DNA of 64,000 nt from Streptomyces hygroscopicus (GTDB lineage: Bacteria; Actinomycetota; Actinomycetes; Streptomycetales; Streptomycetaceae). Below the pieces are notes generated by a model, which saw only the letters and a list, made by a program, of their open reading frames with translations, was not told the DNA's origin and made no database searches. The position numbers and the translations under genes are program-made. Positions 7,283 through 15,700 of the stretch are shown piece after piece. How positions within the stretch are numbered: the stretch's first letter is position 1; the number at the start of each line of letters is the position of its first letter. The stretch is taken from positions 6,572,001 through 6,636,000 of the forward strand of contig CP018627.1 of assembly GCA_002021875.1 (NCBI GenBank), read 5' to 3'.

Positions 7283-8754
7283 CAGTACCCCGCATTCTCC
7301 TTGACTGCGTCGAGTAGGTCCCGCACAGCGGGAACATTACTCGCCGCCGCGAGAGCGTTGACCGCCGTGACGGCCTCTTGGAGAGTGCGGCCGGAACCGG
7401 AGCCGCGGGCCGTGTCGAGAACGGCTGCGGCCTCGGTGGCGGCCTGCTCGTACTCCTGGATTCCCACGTACGCCATCGCGAGCCGCGCCTGGGCGAATCC
7501 TCGGTCGCGCTGGTAGACGTCCGGGAGTTCGGTCAGTGCCGTCTGGAAGGTCGAGACTGCCCGGTCTGGCCGGGATAGGTTGAGCCAGCAATTCGCGCGC
7601 TGGATTTCGATGTAGCTGGGAGTGCAGAAGTCCCCGTGGCCGGATCGGGCGTCACCGGAGGATTCAGCGATGGCGGCGAACTCGTGGGCTTCGTCGAGCT
7701 TCCGGTGACAGGCGACCTCGTCCCCATCGAGGGCAAGCCCTTGCGCTTCCTGCTGGATGGCGGCGGCCTTCATCGGGTGGGTGAGTGCTCGTTCGTGGCG
7801 CTGCACGGCCTGGGCGAGTCCGATTGCCTGGCCTGCGTTCTTCTTCCCTGCCGCAAGCTGGCTGCGGCGGAACAGGGTCCACGAGAGCATGGCTTCGTCT
7901 CCGGCCTCCACGGCCCATTCCATGGCCCGGCTCGTCCATGTCTCCGCACTGGACACGTCCATGGAGTCTTCGTGGAGCCATGCGGCGGACTCGGCGTACT
8001 GGGCCGAGAGCTTCAGCAGTTCCTGCCGGTGCTCGCCCCGGCTGTCCTCCAGGAGACCTTGCAGCATGTCGAGCTGCTGATGCACTCCTGTGAGGGCGTG
8101 ACGCGGGCCGAAGAGGTTGTCGGCCCTGAGGGTGTGCCACATGTCGCGGAAGTGCTCGATGGCGGCTTCGCCTCGTCCGGCGGGGAGTCGCTGTGGTCTG
8201 GTGGGCTGGGGGCTCACAATCTCAGCGGAAGCGTTCACGACACGGAGGGGTCCGCTTCCTTGCAGGGCGACACCAATTGCGTGCCCGAGAAGGGCTCGAC
8301 GATTTATCGGCACGATCTGCTCCCTTCCATCGACGTACACCGAAACCAGAACGATTTCGGGTAGCGCATCCGCGTCCGCCGAATCCGAGGGGTCCACGTG
8401 CACAATCGGCAGACCAGGAATCGCCCCCGTTGTGGGTAAGAACGGGGGTTCGTTCGAGCCGTCTGGGCTACTGCGAGCGTAAGCCTGGTTCTGGGCAGCG
8501 GCGGCCGGTGACGGGGTACCCTCCCACGGCCGCTCGGGGAGGTCGAGCATGCGGCCGGGAATGCCCAGTCCATCGGCGATGCGTTCCATGACGGCGACGC
8601 TACGAATACCTCGATCGCCTCGGATCACGTCGCCGACTCGCGCGCTGGTCATCTTGCCGACAGCGGCGGCGATTGCCGCATAGCTCGCCGGCGCTCGCCG
8701 GTTGACGAGACGGAAGATCTACCCGAAGTCCCGTCGCCTGCACGCCCGTTTCAT
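7282..8754 (-). pseudogene. HTH-TPR regulator interrupted by an in-frame TAG
   Basis: From ATG 8754 the frame reads ten residues after Met (KRACRRRDFG), then TAG at 8719-8721, then IFRLVNRR and ASYAAIAAAVGK. It continues into an HTH of the Streptomyces XRE-TPR type (MLDLPERPWEG marks its end) and about 300 residues of helical tetratricopeptide-like repeats. The amber codon falls in the first helix of the DNA-binding domain. Reinitiation at ATG 8652 would give 456 residues lacking the start of the HTH. So the gene is either broken, read through, or expressed as a TPR protein only. It is coupled to the deaminase gene. Confidence 0.7.
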
Positions 8755-8884
8755 GTCCTCGCTGTGGAGCAACCGGTCCGGGATGGTGAGGGGTATCCGC
8801 TGCGCTTGGCTTCATGTTGACTCATCGGCCGCTCACGAGGTGTAGGGACGTGCGTCACATTTAGCGTAGATCGCGCCGAGTACT

Positions 8885-8916
8885 GGGTACCCCATTTCAC
8901 CGCCCGGGGTACCCCG
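8885..8916. promoter_or_regulatory. Paired GGGTACCC palindromes between divergent genes
   Basis: GGGTACCC at 8885-8892 and the perfect 12-mer CGGGGTACCCCG at 8905-8916 have centres 22 bp apart, two helical turns. They lie in the gap between the leftward HTH-TPR gene and the rightward ATPase gene, as expected for a dimeric repressor site. Confidence 0.5.
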
Positions 8917-8959
8917 TTGGCTGTCCCGATGAGGGCGTCTCACCTGCACGCTTGTGGCC

Positions 8960-9421
8960 ATGAAGCCAGAGCTGACAGGCCCGGATGGACGCGTGGTGGT
9001 GAGGCGTTGGACCCGCCACCCCCGTTGTGTCGCCCTGGCCCGAGCCGACTTGCGCAAGGCTCTGGCTGGTTGGGGGCTGATCGCGGTCGAAGACGTCGCG
9101 CTGTTGGTGCTGTCCGAATTGATAACGAACGCCGTGCGTCATGCACGAGTGCCGGGACGCCAGATCGAGACACGCTATCTGCACCAGGGCGACAAGCTGC
9201 GGCTCGAGGTTCACGACGCGGCCGATCAGCTACCCAAGCTGAGGACTCCCACCCCCGAATCCGTACGCGGCCGAGGGCTGGTCCTGGTCGAAACGCTCGC
9301 CGATCAGTGGGGCGTGACCCCGCGGGCAGCCGTGGGCAAAGCGGTCTGGGCAGTCCTCGCACTTCCTGTCGACGAACGGGCCTCACTGGCCGGTGGAGAG
9401 CGTAGAGAGGGGCAGCCGTGA
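8960..9421 (+). CDS. RsbW-like ATP-binding protein (HATPase_c_2)
   Basis: About 153 residues with the GHKL fold of anti-sigma kinases: LVLSELITNAVRHA is the N-box, EVHDAADQLP the degenerate D-x-G box, and SVRGRGLVLVETLADQWG the G-box. Streptomyces encode many such proteins, mostly uncharacterised. The start is uncertain: ATG 8960 and GTG 8954 both lack a strong ribosome site. Its end overlaps a frameshifted small gene (GTGA), the usual partner arrangement for this family in Streptomyces. Confidence 0.8.
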   Translation: MKPELTGPDGRVVVRRWTRHPRCVALARADLRKALAGWGLIAVEDVALLVLSELITNAVRHARVPGRQIETRYLHQGDKLRLEVHDAADQLPKLRTPTPESVRGRGLVLVETLADQWGVTPRAAVGKAVWAVLALPVDERASLAGGERREGQP

Positions 9422-9699
9422 CGACCCACCGGAAACTCCGTCATACGGCAGGGCGATTGGACCCTGAGCGCAGACGTCACCGGAAGCCCGCCGATCCTGG
9501 AGGCCGAATGCACAAGGTGCGACGGCTCCTCCGGCGCGGCCGATGAAGCGAAGCAACCGGAGGTGTGGTGTCTGCGCCACGCGAACCAGACCGGCCACAC
9601 GGGTTTCCGTTGATCATCACGAGCTTCTTCCGCGCGTCCATGGCGAACGTGGGCTTCCGCGACGGCTACGCGAGGCCGAGGCCGAACGGCGACGCCTGA
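9418..9699 (+). pseudogene. Frameshifted small partner gene of the RsbW-like ATPase
   Basis: The GTG at 9418 overlaps the ATPase stop. It opens as MTTHRKLRH, like a small Streptomyces family found downstream of such ATPases (from memory, recently labelled DUF7848). The continuation lies in another frame: GDWTLSADV, then LEAECTRCDGSSG and WCLRHANQTGHTGFR, with the expected Cys pair. A further shift near 9610 leads to IITSFFRAS and a stop at 9699. At least one indel therefore disrupts the gene. Confidence 0.65.
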
Positions 9700-9831
9700 C
9701 GCGTAGCCCCTCGAAGCTGGCCGAGATTGGGGATGCTCTCTGAGGGCCGTCCCGCAAATGACCTTCGTGTGAGTGGGCGGCTCGGCGCTGTGCGTCTCGC
9801 ATAAAGGCGTCCAGGCCATCGACTGAGCCAC

Positions 9832-9868
9832 GTGTGCCCCGCCGCCAAACCTCCGCGACGGGGCACAC
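9832..9868. terminator. Hairpin terminator of the lectin gene
   Basis: GTGTGCCCCG pairs with CGGGGCACAC, 25 bases beyond the stop of the leftward lectin gene. Confidence 0.7.
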
Positions 9869-9892
9869 CTGAACACACTTGGGGGCCTTGGC

Positions 9893-10399
9893 TCAGCCGA
9901 GTCGGAAGTGCTGGTTGGTCCCCTCCACGCAGTCCCACTGAACCAGCGCGGCACCGTTTTGGGTGCTCGCACCGCTGACTGACAGGCACTTACCGCTGTG
10001 CCGGGCTTCGATGGAGAAGTAGCCGCTGTCCTTCTGGACGAGTCTCCATTCCTGGTTGGTGCCGTTCACGCAGTCCCACTGAACCGCGGCGGCGCCGTTC
10101 TGGACACTCGCGCCGGTGACCGACAGACACTTGCCACTGTTCACGGCGCTCACCGTGTAGTAGCCAGCGCTGGTGGCCACCAGCTTCCACTGCTGGTTGG
10201 TGCCGTTCACACAGTCCCACTGAACCGCGGCGGCGCCGTTCTGGTTACTCGCGCCTTCGACCGACACGCACTTCTGGCTGTTGCGGGCCACCAGTTCCGC
10301 AGTGAATGTGGCGGCAGTGGCGGTGGGGGCCTGCATGCCAGTGAGGAGACCCACCGACACCACGACGGTGACGGCTAAGGCCCAACGGGGGAACCTCAT
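9893..10399 (-). CDS. Secreted ricin-type beta-trefoil lectin (CBM13-like)
   Basis: A 168-residue protein with a signal peptide (cleavage near ATA-AT after GLLTGMQAPTATA). Exactly one beta-trefoil follows: three repeats of about 44 residues, each with KCLSV/KCVSV, NGAAxVQWDC and GTNQxWxL, the ricin Q-x-W signature. There is no attached catalytic domain, unlike most Streptomyces CBM13 modules. ATG 10399 has GGAG upstream. It probably binds galactose- or xylan-type sugars outside the cell. It lies inside the mobile element between decayed genes, yet its frame is intact. Confidence 0.85.
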   Translation of the reverse strand: MRFPRWALAVTVVVSVGLLTGMQAPTATAATFTAELVARNSQKCVSVEGASNQNGAAAVQWDCVNGTNQQWKLVATSAGYYTVSAVNSGKCLSVTGASVQNGAAAVQWDCVNGTNQEWRLVQKDSGYFSIEARHSGKCLSVSGASTQNGAALVQWDCVEGTNQHFRLG

Positions 10400-10517
10400 G
10401 GCGGCTCCAAGGATGGCATGGTCTGGACACCACCAGTGATAGCGGAGACAACTGGAACCCTGGTGGACGGAGAGCAGCCCGGGTTCCCGCTCTGTCTGGG
10501 AGCTCGCCAGCGACGCT

Positions 10518-10658
10518 CTACGAGTCCTGCCGCGCCTTCAGTTCGCCGACTTCTCGTTTGAGGGTCTGGACCTCCGCGTTCAAGGTGCGGAGCTCGTCCC
10601 GGACGGCAAGGAGGGTTGCCGTGAGATTCCCAACGGCTTCCGTGCTGACCCGGGCCAG
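10518..10658 (-). pseudogene. Possible coiled-coil gene remnant
   Basis: A leftward frame ending in TAG encodes LARVSTEAVGNLTATLLAV, then a clear heptad coil (RTLNAEVQTLKREVGELK). Just upstream in another frame is SYVVDAIGPGGELLK, which looks like genuine protein. The two may be parts of one frameshifted small gene. No start or family is evident. The remaining bases 10400-10517 and 10659-10773 hold nothing else I can support. Confidence 0.3.
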
Positions 10659-10773
10659 GTTCCGCCTCGGGCTGCACGCGGGACCCAGTTGAGTGCTTCG
10701 CCTTGAGCAGTTCGCCGCCGGGGCCGATCGCATCGACTACATAGCTGCCGCGCCCCCTGCATGCACGGTGTAG

Positions 10774-11073
10774 ATGAAGCCCTCTTCGCGGAGCCCTCAC
10801 GAGGACGAGCTGCCACGCAACGTGGCCAAGAACGTCGAGCTGGGCATGGGCACGAAGCGCGAGATAGAGCCGCTGACCGTGGAGAAGGGGGCCGACGCCC
10901 TGATGATCATGGAAGTCCTCGGACACAGTTCGATCCGCGTGACGATGGACATCTACACCTTCGTCCGGCTGGACTCTCAGCACTCGGCCTTCGACCGCGT
11001 CGGTGATGCGCTGCGTGACGGCGATGGCCCGGACGATGACAACGGCGCGGGTGGTGCCCTGGTCGCCGTCTGA
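10774..11073 (+). pseudogene. Tyrosine integrase with internal deletion
   Basis: The first part, PRNVAKNVELGMGTKREIEP, matches the end of the core-binding domain and linker of actinobacterial tyrosine integrases. It is fused directly to the C-terminal end MEVLGHSSIRVTMDIYTFV, which has the L-G-H-S-S box and the nucleophile Tyr. The catalytic Arg and most of the catalytic domain between them are missing, as is the N-terminus. It reads towards the tRNA-Arg gene 90 bases away, the standard integrase position. Inactive by inspection. Confidence 0.85.
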
Positions 11074-11123
11074 TCGAGGCGCGCGGCGGTTGCCGTCAAC
11101 GACCGCCGTCAACGGGCAACGCA

Positions 11124-11155
11124 AGAGGCCCCTTCCATCACTGGAAGGGGCCTCT
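11124..11155. terminator. tRNA-Arg terminator hairpin
   Basis: AGAGGCCCCTTCCA pairs perfectly with TGGAAGGGGCCTCT around a 4-nt loop, 10 bases after the 3' end of the leftward tRNA-Arg gene. Confidence 0.8.
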
Positions 11156-11162
11156 GAGCTGG

Positions 11163-11206
11163 TGCGCGCTCGGCAGGATTCGAACCTGCAACCTCTTGAT
11201 CCGTAG
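11163..11206 (+). repeat. att repeat inside tRNA-Arg (integrase-proximal end)
   Basis: 44-bp exact partner of 4902-4945. Recombination within it restores a full tRNA, so tRNA function is preserved. Confidence 0.9.
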
Positions 11207-11237
11207 TCAAGTGCTCTATCCGTTAAGCTACGAGCGC
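11165..11237 (-). tRNA. tRNA-Arg (anticodon ACG)
   Basis: 73 nt. Acceptor GCGCTCG pairs with CGAGCGC. The anticodon stem-loop is CTTGA-CTACGGA-TCAAG, anticodon ACG; the T-arm is GCAGGTTCGAATCCTGC. CCA is not encoded. Its 3' half is the integration target of the adjoining element. Confidence 0.95.
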
Positions 11238-11616
11238 TTGGCTTCCCGGCGGTTTTTCTTGCCGGTCGGCGTTGCGGGGACAACATTACATGACCTCTGC
11301 CGCCAGGCGAAATCCGTTTCCCACACCCCCACTGACCTGCGAAAACTCCGTTTTCAGGGGCTGCCGGAGCGGTCGTCGCGAGACATCGATGAGTGGGTCT
11401 TCGCGTCGCGAGGCGTTTGAGGAGTGACGGCCATCGTCACAGAAGGCTACAGCCTTGTCGCTCTGCGTCGCTTCGGTGAGAGTCCGGGGATTGCAGGGCT
11501 ATCGGACTGCGGTCGTCCGGCGTCGCAGTCGCCGTCACCGTAGTAAGGGGAGGGTGGGCGGGCATCGTCGTGCCGGCCGCTTACGTGATCGTTTGCGGCG
11601 TCCCGTGGAAACGACA
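11238..11616. other. Spacer between two tRNA genes, no supported gene
   Basis: Short frames only. It must contain the leftward tRNA-Arg promoter; I could not assign a convincing -35/-10 pair. Confidence 0.5.
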
Positions 11617-11649
11617 CAGGGAGCCCGCGCCATAGGCACGGGCTCCCTG
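11617..11649. terminator. tRNA-Ser(GCU) terminator hairpin
   Basis: CAGGGAGCCCG pairs with CGGGCTCCCTG, just beyond the 3' end of the leftward tRNA-Ser gene. Confidence 0.75.
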
Positions 11650-11658
11650 ATCAGAGAG

Positions 11659-11749
11659 CGGAGGCTGAGGGATTTGAACCCTCGATGGGCTTTAGGGCCC
11701 AAACCGCATTAGCAGTGCGGCGCCATAGACCAGACTAGGCGAAGCCTCC
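11659..11749 (-). tRNA. tRNA-Ser (anticodon GCU)
   Basis: 91 nt with the long variable arm of class II tRNAs. Acceptor GGAGGCT pairs with AGCCTCC. The anticodon stem-loop is CCGCA-CTGCTAA-TGCGG, anticodon GCT; the T-arm is GAGGGTTCAAATCCCTC. Confidence 0.95.
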
Positions 11750-12074
11750 AGCACACCGGTTTAGCTCGCGCGAGCGCGATGTGGTGTGTGCAGATGATGT
11801 CACAGCCCAGCGGGATGTCACCAATCGCGGACTACGGTACTCGGCGGGCGGGGCCCATCGCAAAGCCCTAACGCCCGGGCGCAGCCCCAATGCCGGAGCG
11901 CAGCCCTTACGGCGGAGCGTACGCGGCGGAGCACAGCCTCCCCCAGCCCCCTACTGCGGAGCGCGGCCCTTACGGCCGAGCGCAGCCCTTATGGCGGCGC
12001 AACGCGCGCGGCGGCGGCGCGTTAGACGGGGCAGGGGCAGCGCGCCCCCGTCTGATCACTCCAGGAGTGCCCCG
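11750..12074. other. Promoter-side spacer of the SSI gene with degenerate repeats
   Basis: Bases about 11880-12010 repeat a GGAGCGCAGCCCTTACGGC-like unit three or four times with variations. Two exact CCTTACGG octamers and one CCTTATGG lie within it. A rightward frame runs through, but its protein is low-complexity; the true start of the next gene is 12075. Confidence 0.5.
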
Positions 12075-12524
12075 ATGCCCCTGCTGCACCGCCTCGTCGT
12101 CACCGCCGCTCTGACGACCGCCGCCATGGCGGGCGCGATGGCCCCCGCCGGGGCCACGCCGCTGCCGCTGCCGCTGCCGTTCGACGGGGAGAGCGCCGAC
12201 CGGCTCGTGATCACCGTCAGCCAGAACGGTGATCCCGACGACGCCTCGACCTTTGTGCTGTCCTGCCATCCGACCGGCGGTACGCACCCCCGGGCCCGGG
12301 CCGCGTGTGCGCAGCTGGATTCGCAGACCGTGTGGGGCCGGGATCCGTTCGCGCCGGTGTCGCCCGATGCGATGTGCACCGGGCAGTACGGCGGGCCGGC
12401 CACGGCTCGGGTGACGGGTCACTGGGCGGGGCGTCCCGTCAACGCCTGGTTCAACCGCACCAACGGGTGTGAAATCGCCCGATGGAATCGGTTCTCCGTC
12501 GTTTTGCGCACGCCTGGGAGCTGA
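12075..12524 (+). CDS. Subtilisin-inhibitor-like (SSI family) secreted protein
   Basis: A 149-residue protein with a signal peptide ending about ...GAMAPAGATP. The mature part shows the SSI pattern: L-S-C-x-P-x-G-G-x-H-P then RARAACAQL, MCTGQYGGPATA, GHWAGRPV, NGCE and a terminal F-S-V-V-L. The four cysteines are placed for the two SSI disulphides. SSI proteins inhibit extracellular subtilisin- or trypsin-like proteases. ATG 12075 has AGGAG 7 bases upstream. The reactive-site segment (after MCTGQYGG) is shorter and more divergent than in classical SSI, so inhibitory specificity is uncertain. Confidence 0.85.
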   Translation: MPLLHRLVVTAALTTAAMAGAMAPAGATPLPLPLPFDGESADRLVITVSQNGDPDDASTFVLSCHPTGGTHPRARAACAQLDSQTVWGRDPFAPVSPDAMCTGQYGGPATARVTGHWAGRPVNAWFNRTNGCEIARWNRFSVVLRTPGS

Positions 12525-12737
12525 CCTGGGGATTGGGACGGGAGTGAGAAGAGGAGAGCACGGAGAAGTTTGTCCGGGCGTGCGTCGAGACGCGTACGTC
12601 GTGCTGCGACCTCCCTCTCATCCGCCGTCACGTCCAGCTTCGGTGGCCGTAGACTCCCCTAGAGACACTCCGCAGACGGGACGGCAGAATGACCGCGAGT
12701 GTCAGCAAGATGCAGTAGTCAGGGAGGAAGCGTCGTC

Positions 12738-15700
12738 GTGAGCAGCAGGCCATCCCGAGGCGCTGCTCGCCTCGCAGCGATACTCGACGCCCTCCCGGAC
12801 GCGCTGTTGCTCGTCAACTGCAACGGCACGATCGTCAACGCCAACCACATCGCGCTGGAGTCCTTCGAGGCTCCGGGCACCGCCCTGGTCGGCCGTGGTC
12901 TGCTCGATCTGCTCCCCTCCTTCGATCCCAATCGCATTCCCGGGTCGATGCGGCGCCTCGAGTCGGCGCAGCGGGACGGCATCAAGCCGACCCGGATGAT
13001 GGCCCGGCGCACCGACGGGGCGCAGATTCCCGTCGAGGTGACCAGCGCGAATCTGGAGGACGGGCGGACTCCTTACGCCGATCAGTACAGCTACACCGGC
13101 GATGAGCTGCTGATGCTCATCGTGCGCGACCTGACCGGGACGCTCGACACCGAGGCCGAACTCGCCCGTCAGCAGCGCCAGACCGAGATGATCCTGCGCG
13201 CGGCGGCGGAGGGCGTGGTCGGCGTGGACACCGAGGGCAAGGTGGTCCTCGTCAACCCGTCCGCCGCGCAGATCCTCGGCTACCGGGCCAGCGACATGGG
13301 CGGTCAGGAGCTTCACTCTCTTGTACACCACTCGCGCCCGGACGGTTCCCCGTTCCCGTACGAGGAATCGCCCCTCGCCGACTCGCTGCGCTCCGGCCGC
13401 AAGCACCGGGTGCGCGGCCAGGTGCTGTGGGCGAAGGATGGGAGCGAGGTCCCGGTCGATCTGACCACCGCGCCCGTCCGCGACGGCGAGCAACTCGTGG
13501 GCGCGGTGATGACCTTCACCGACCGGCGTGCCGAGAAGGCCATGGCGGCCAAGCACGCCGAGGAGGTGGAGAGCCTCACGACCCAGCACACGGAGGAGGT
13601 CGAGAGCCTCACCACCGAGCACACGGAGAAGGTGGAGAGCCTCACCACCCAGCACGCCGAGGAGCTGGAGAACCTCACCGCCCAGCACACGAAGACCGTG
13701 GAGGAGCTGCGGACACAGCTCGCCGAGGAGCGCGCGCGGTACACGGCACAACTGGAGTCCGTCACCGCCCGGAACAGCCAGCTTCTCGCCGTGCTGGACC
13801 AGTCGCTGCGCGGACCGCTGCTGCAGCTGCGCGGTGAGCTCGGTGTGCTCGCCGACGACCCGGCCGGGCAGCTGTGGCCCGAGGCCAACCAGATCCTGCA
13901 CCACCTCGCCGCCGGCTACACCCGGATGACCACGCTCGTCGACAACGTCCTGAGCTATCAGCGGCTCGACGCGCACAGCGAGGAGCTGGCCCGCCGTACG
14001 GTCTCGATGGACGAGGTCGTATCGGCCAGTGTGGAGGGCGCGGTCGAGCTGATCGGCCCGGGGCGCGCGCAGTTCGCCGTGCACGCGCCGCCGATCGACG
14101 CCGAGGTGGACCCGGAGCGGCTCGCCCAGGCGCTCGCCCATCTGATCGCTGACGTGGCCGGGGTCGACTCCACCGGCAACACCGCCGCGGGCAGCTCGGC
14201 GAGCGACTCGACGATCGTGGTCGCGGCGGCGCAGCGCGGCGATGTCGTACGGATCGAGGTCCGCGGACCGTACGCGGGCGGCGACCCGGTGCACGAGCCG
14301 ATCGTGCGCGGGATCGTGCGCCGGCACGGGGGCGTGCTCCAGACCCATGAGATGCCGGGCATGGGCGGGCACGCCTACGTCCTGGAGGTGCCGATCTCGG
14401 CGGCGGCCGCGGCCGAGCAGGAGCGCGCGGACGGCGACACCGCCGGGCAGGGCGACGGTACGCAGGGACAGGGCACCTCCGGCGCGGGCACCGACGCGGG
14501 CACGGGTACGGGCACCGCGGGCGGGAACGCCACCGGCCAGACCCCGACCGGACGCCGCGCCCGGCACGGCGCGGCGCCCAGCGGCACGTCAGGCGACACC
14601 AGCGGCGGCGGTACGCAGGGCAACGGCACGCTGGGCAGCGGCACAGAGGGCGGTACGCCTCCGCCCAACCTCCGTAAGGCCGACCCGCATACGGCCGCCC
14701 CGCATACAGCCGATCCCCGTACGGCCGACCCGCGCACCGCCGCTCAGCAGGGCGCCCCGGGCGCGCCCCCCGCACTTCCCGCGGTCGTCGGCGAGGACAC
14801 CGCGGCCCAGCAGCAGGGCGCGGCCGAGGCCGGGGACACCCCACGGCCCACCGGGCGGCGCAGGGCGCGCCCCCACCCCGACGAGGCGGCGGCCGCGGCC
14901 ACGGCCGCGCACCCCGCCCAGAACGCCGAGGAAGCCGCGACCGGCAGTCATCGCCATGCTCGCGGCGACGCACCGGAAGCGGCCGGTCCGCAGCCGACGG
15001 GGGCCGCCGCCATGGGCGTTGTGCCGCCTCAGGGCATTCCGGCCCAGCAGCAGCCCCAGGGCCGCCGCGCCCGGCGCGGCGCCCCGGCGCAGGAACAGGG
15101 CGGCCCTCAGGCTGCCGGTGCCCCCGCTCAGGGCGCGAGCGGTCGGCCCGCCCTCGCCCTGCCCGCGGGCGCCTCCGACACGCCCCAGCGGCCCGCCCAG
15201 CCGGTCGCATCGGGCATGCCCGCGCTGCCCGCCGCCCGTGCCCCCGAGGAGGAGCAGCCCAACTGGGGCCAGGACACCGGCGCAGGCCGGCCGGAAGAAG
15301 TCCCGCCCACCGGACGTCGCCGCGCCCGGCGCACGCTGGCCGAGGCGTCGGAGCTGTCGGGGCCCGACCAGGCGCAGTCCCAGGGCCAGGGGCAGGGCCA
15401 GCCTCAAGCTCAGCCGCAGCAAGCCCAGTCGCAGCCGCAGCCCGCGGGGGAGCCCGGTCTCGTCCGCTCTCCCTTCGCGCTGCCCCCGGCCGCCGCCGAC
15501 CGGGCGCAGCCCGGCGCGCTGCCGCCGGAGCTCGGCCCGGCCGGGCTCGTCCCCGCGCAGCACGGCGCCCGCGAGGCGCGGGGCGGCGCGCCTCAGCCGC
15601 AGCCGGGCGGGGGCCTGGCCGTACGAGGCGAGCCGGTACCCCCCAACGGCGCCGCACGGCCCGGGGGCTGGCCGTCCGACCCCGGTCAGGCACCGGGCCA

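Larger units (their letters stand above)
4902..11206. mobile_element. Degenerate integrative element in tRNA-Arg(ACG), about 6.3 kb
   Basis: It is bounded by the 44-bp direct repeat. A tyrosine-integrase remnant lies next to the intact tRNA, in the usual place. Inside are a nuclease, a RibD-like deaminase with an HTH-TPR gene, an RsbW-like ATPase with a frameshifted partner, and a secreted lectin. No replication, transfer or excisionase gene is visible and the integrase lacks its central region, so the element should be immobile. The nuclease region is visibly less GC-rich than the rest of the window, consistent with transfer. Confidence 0.8.
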
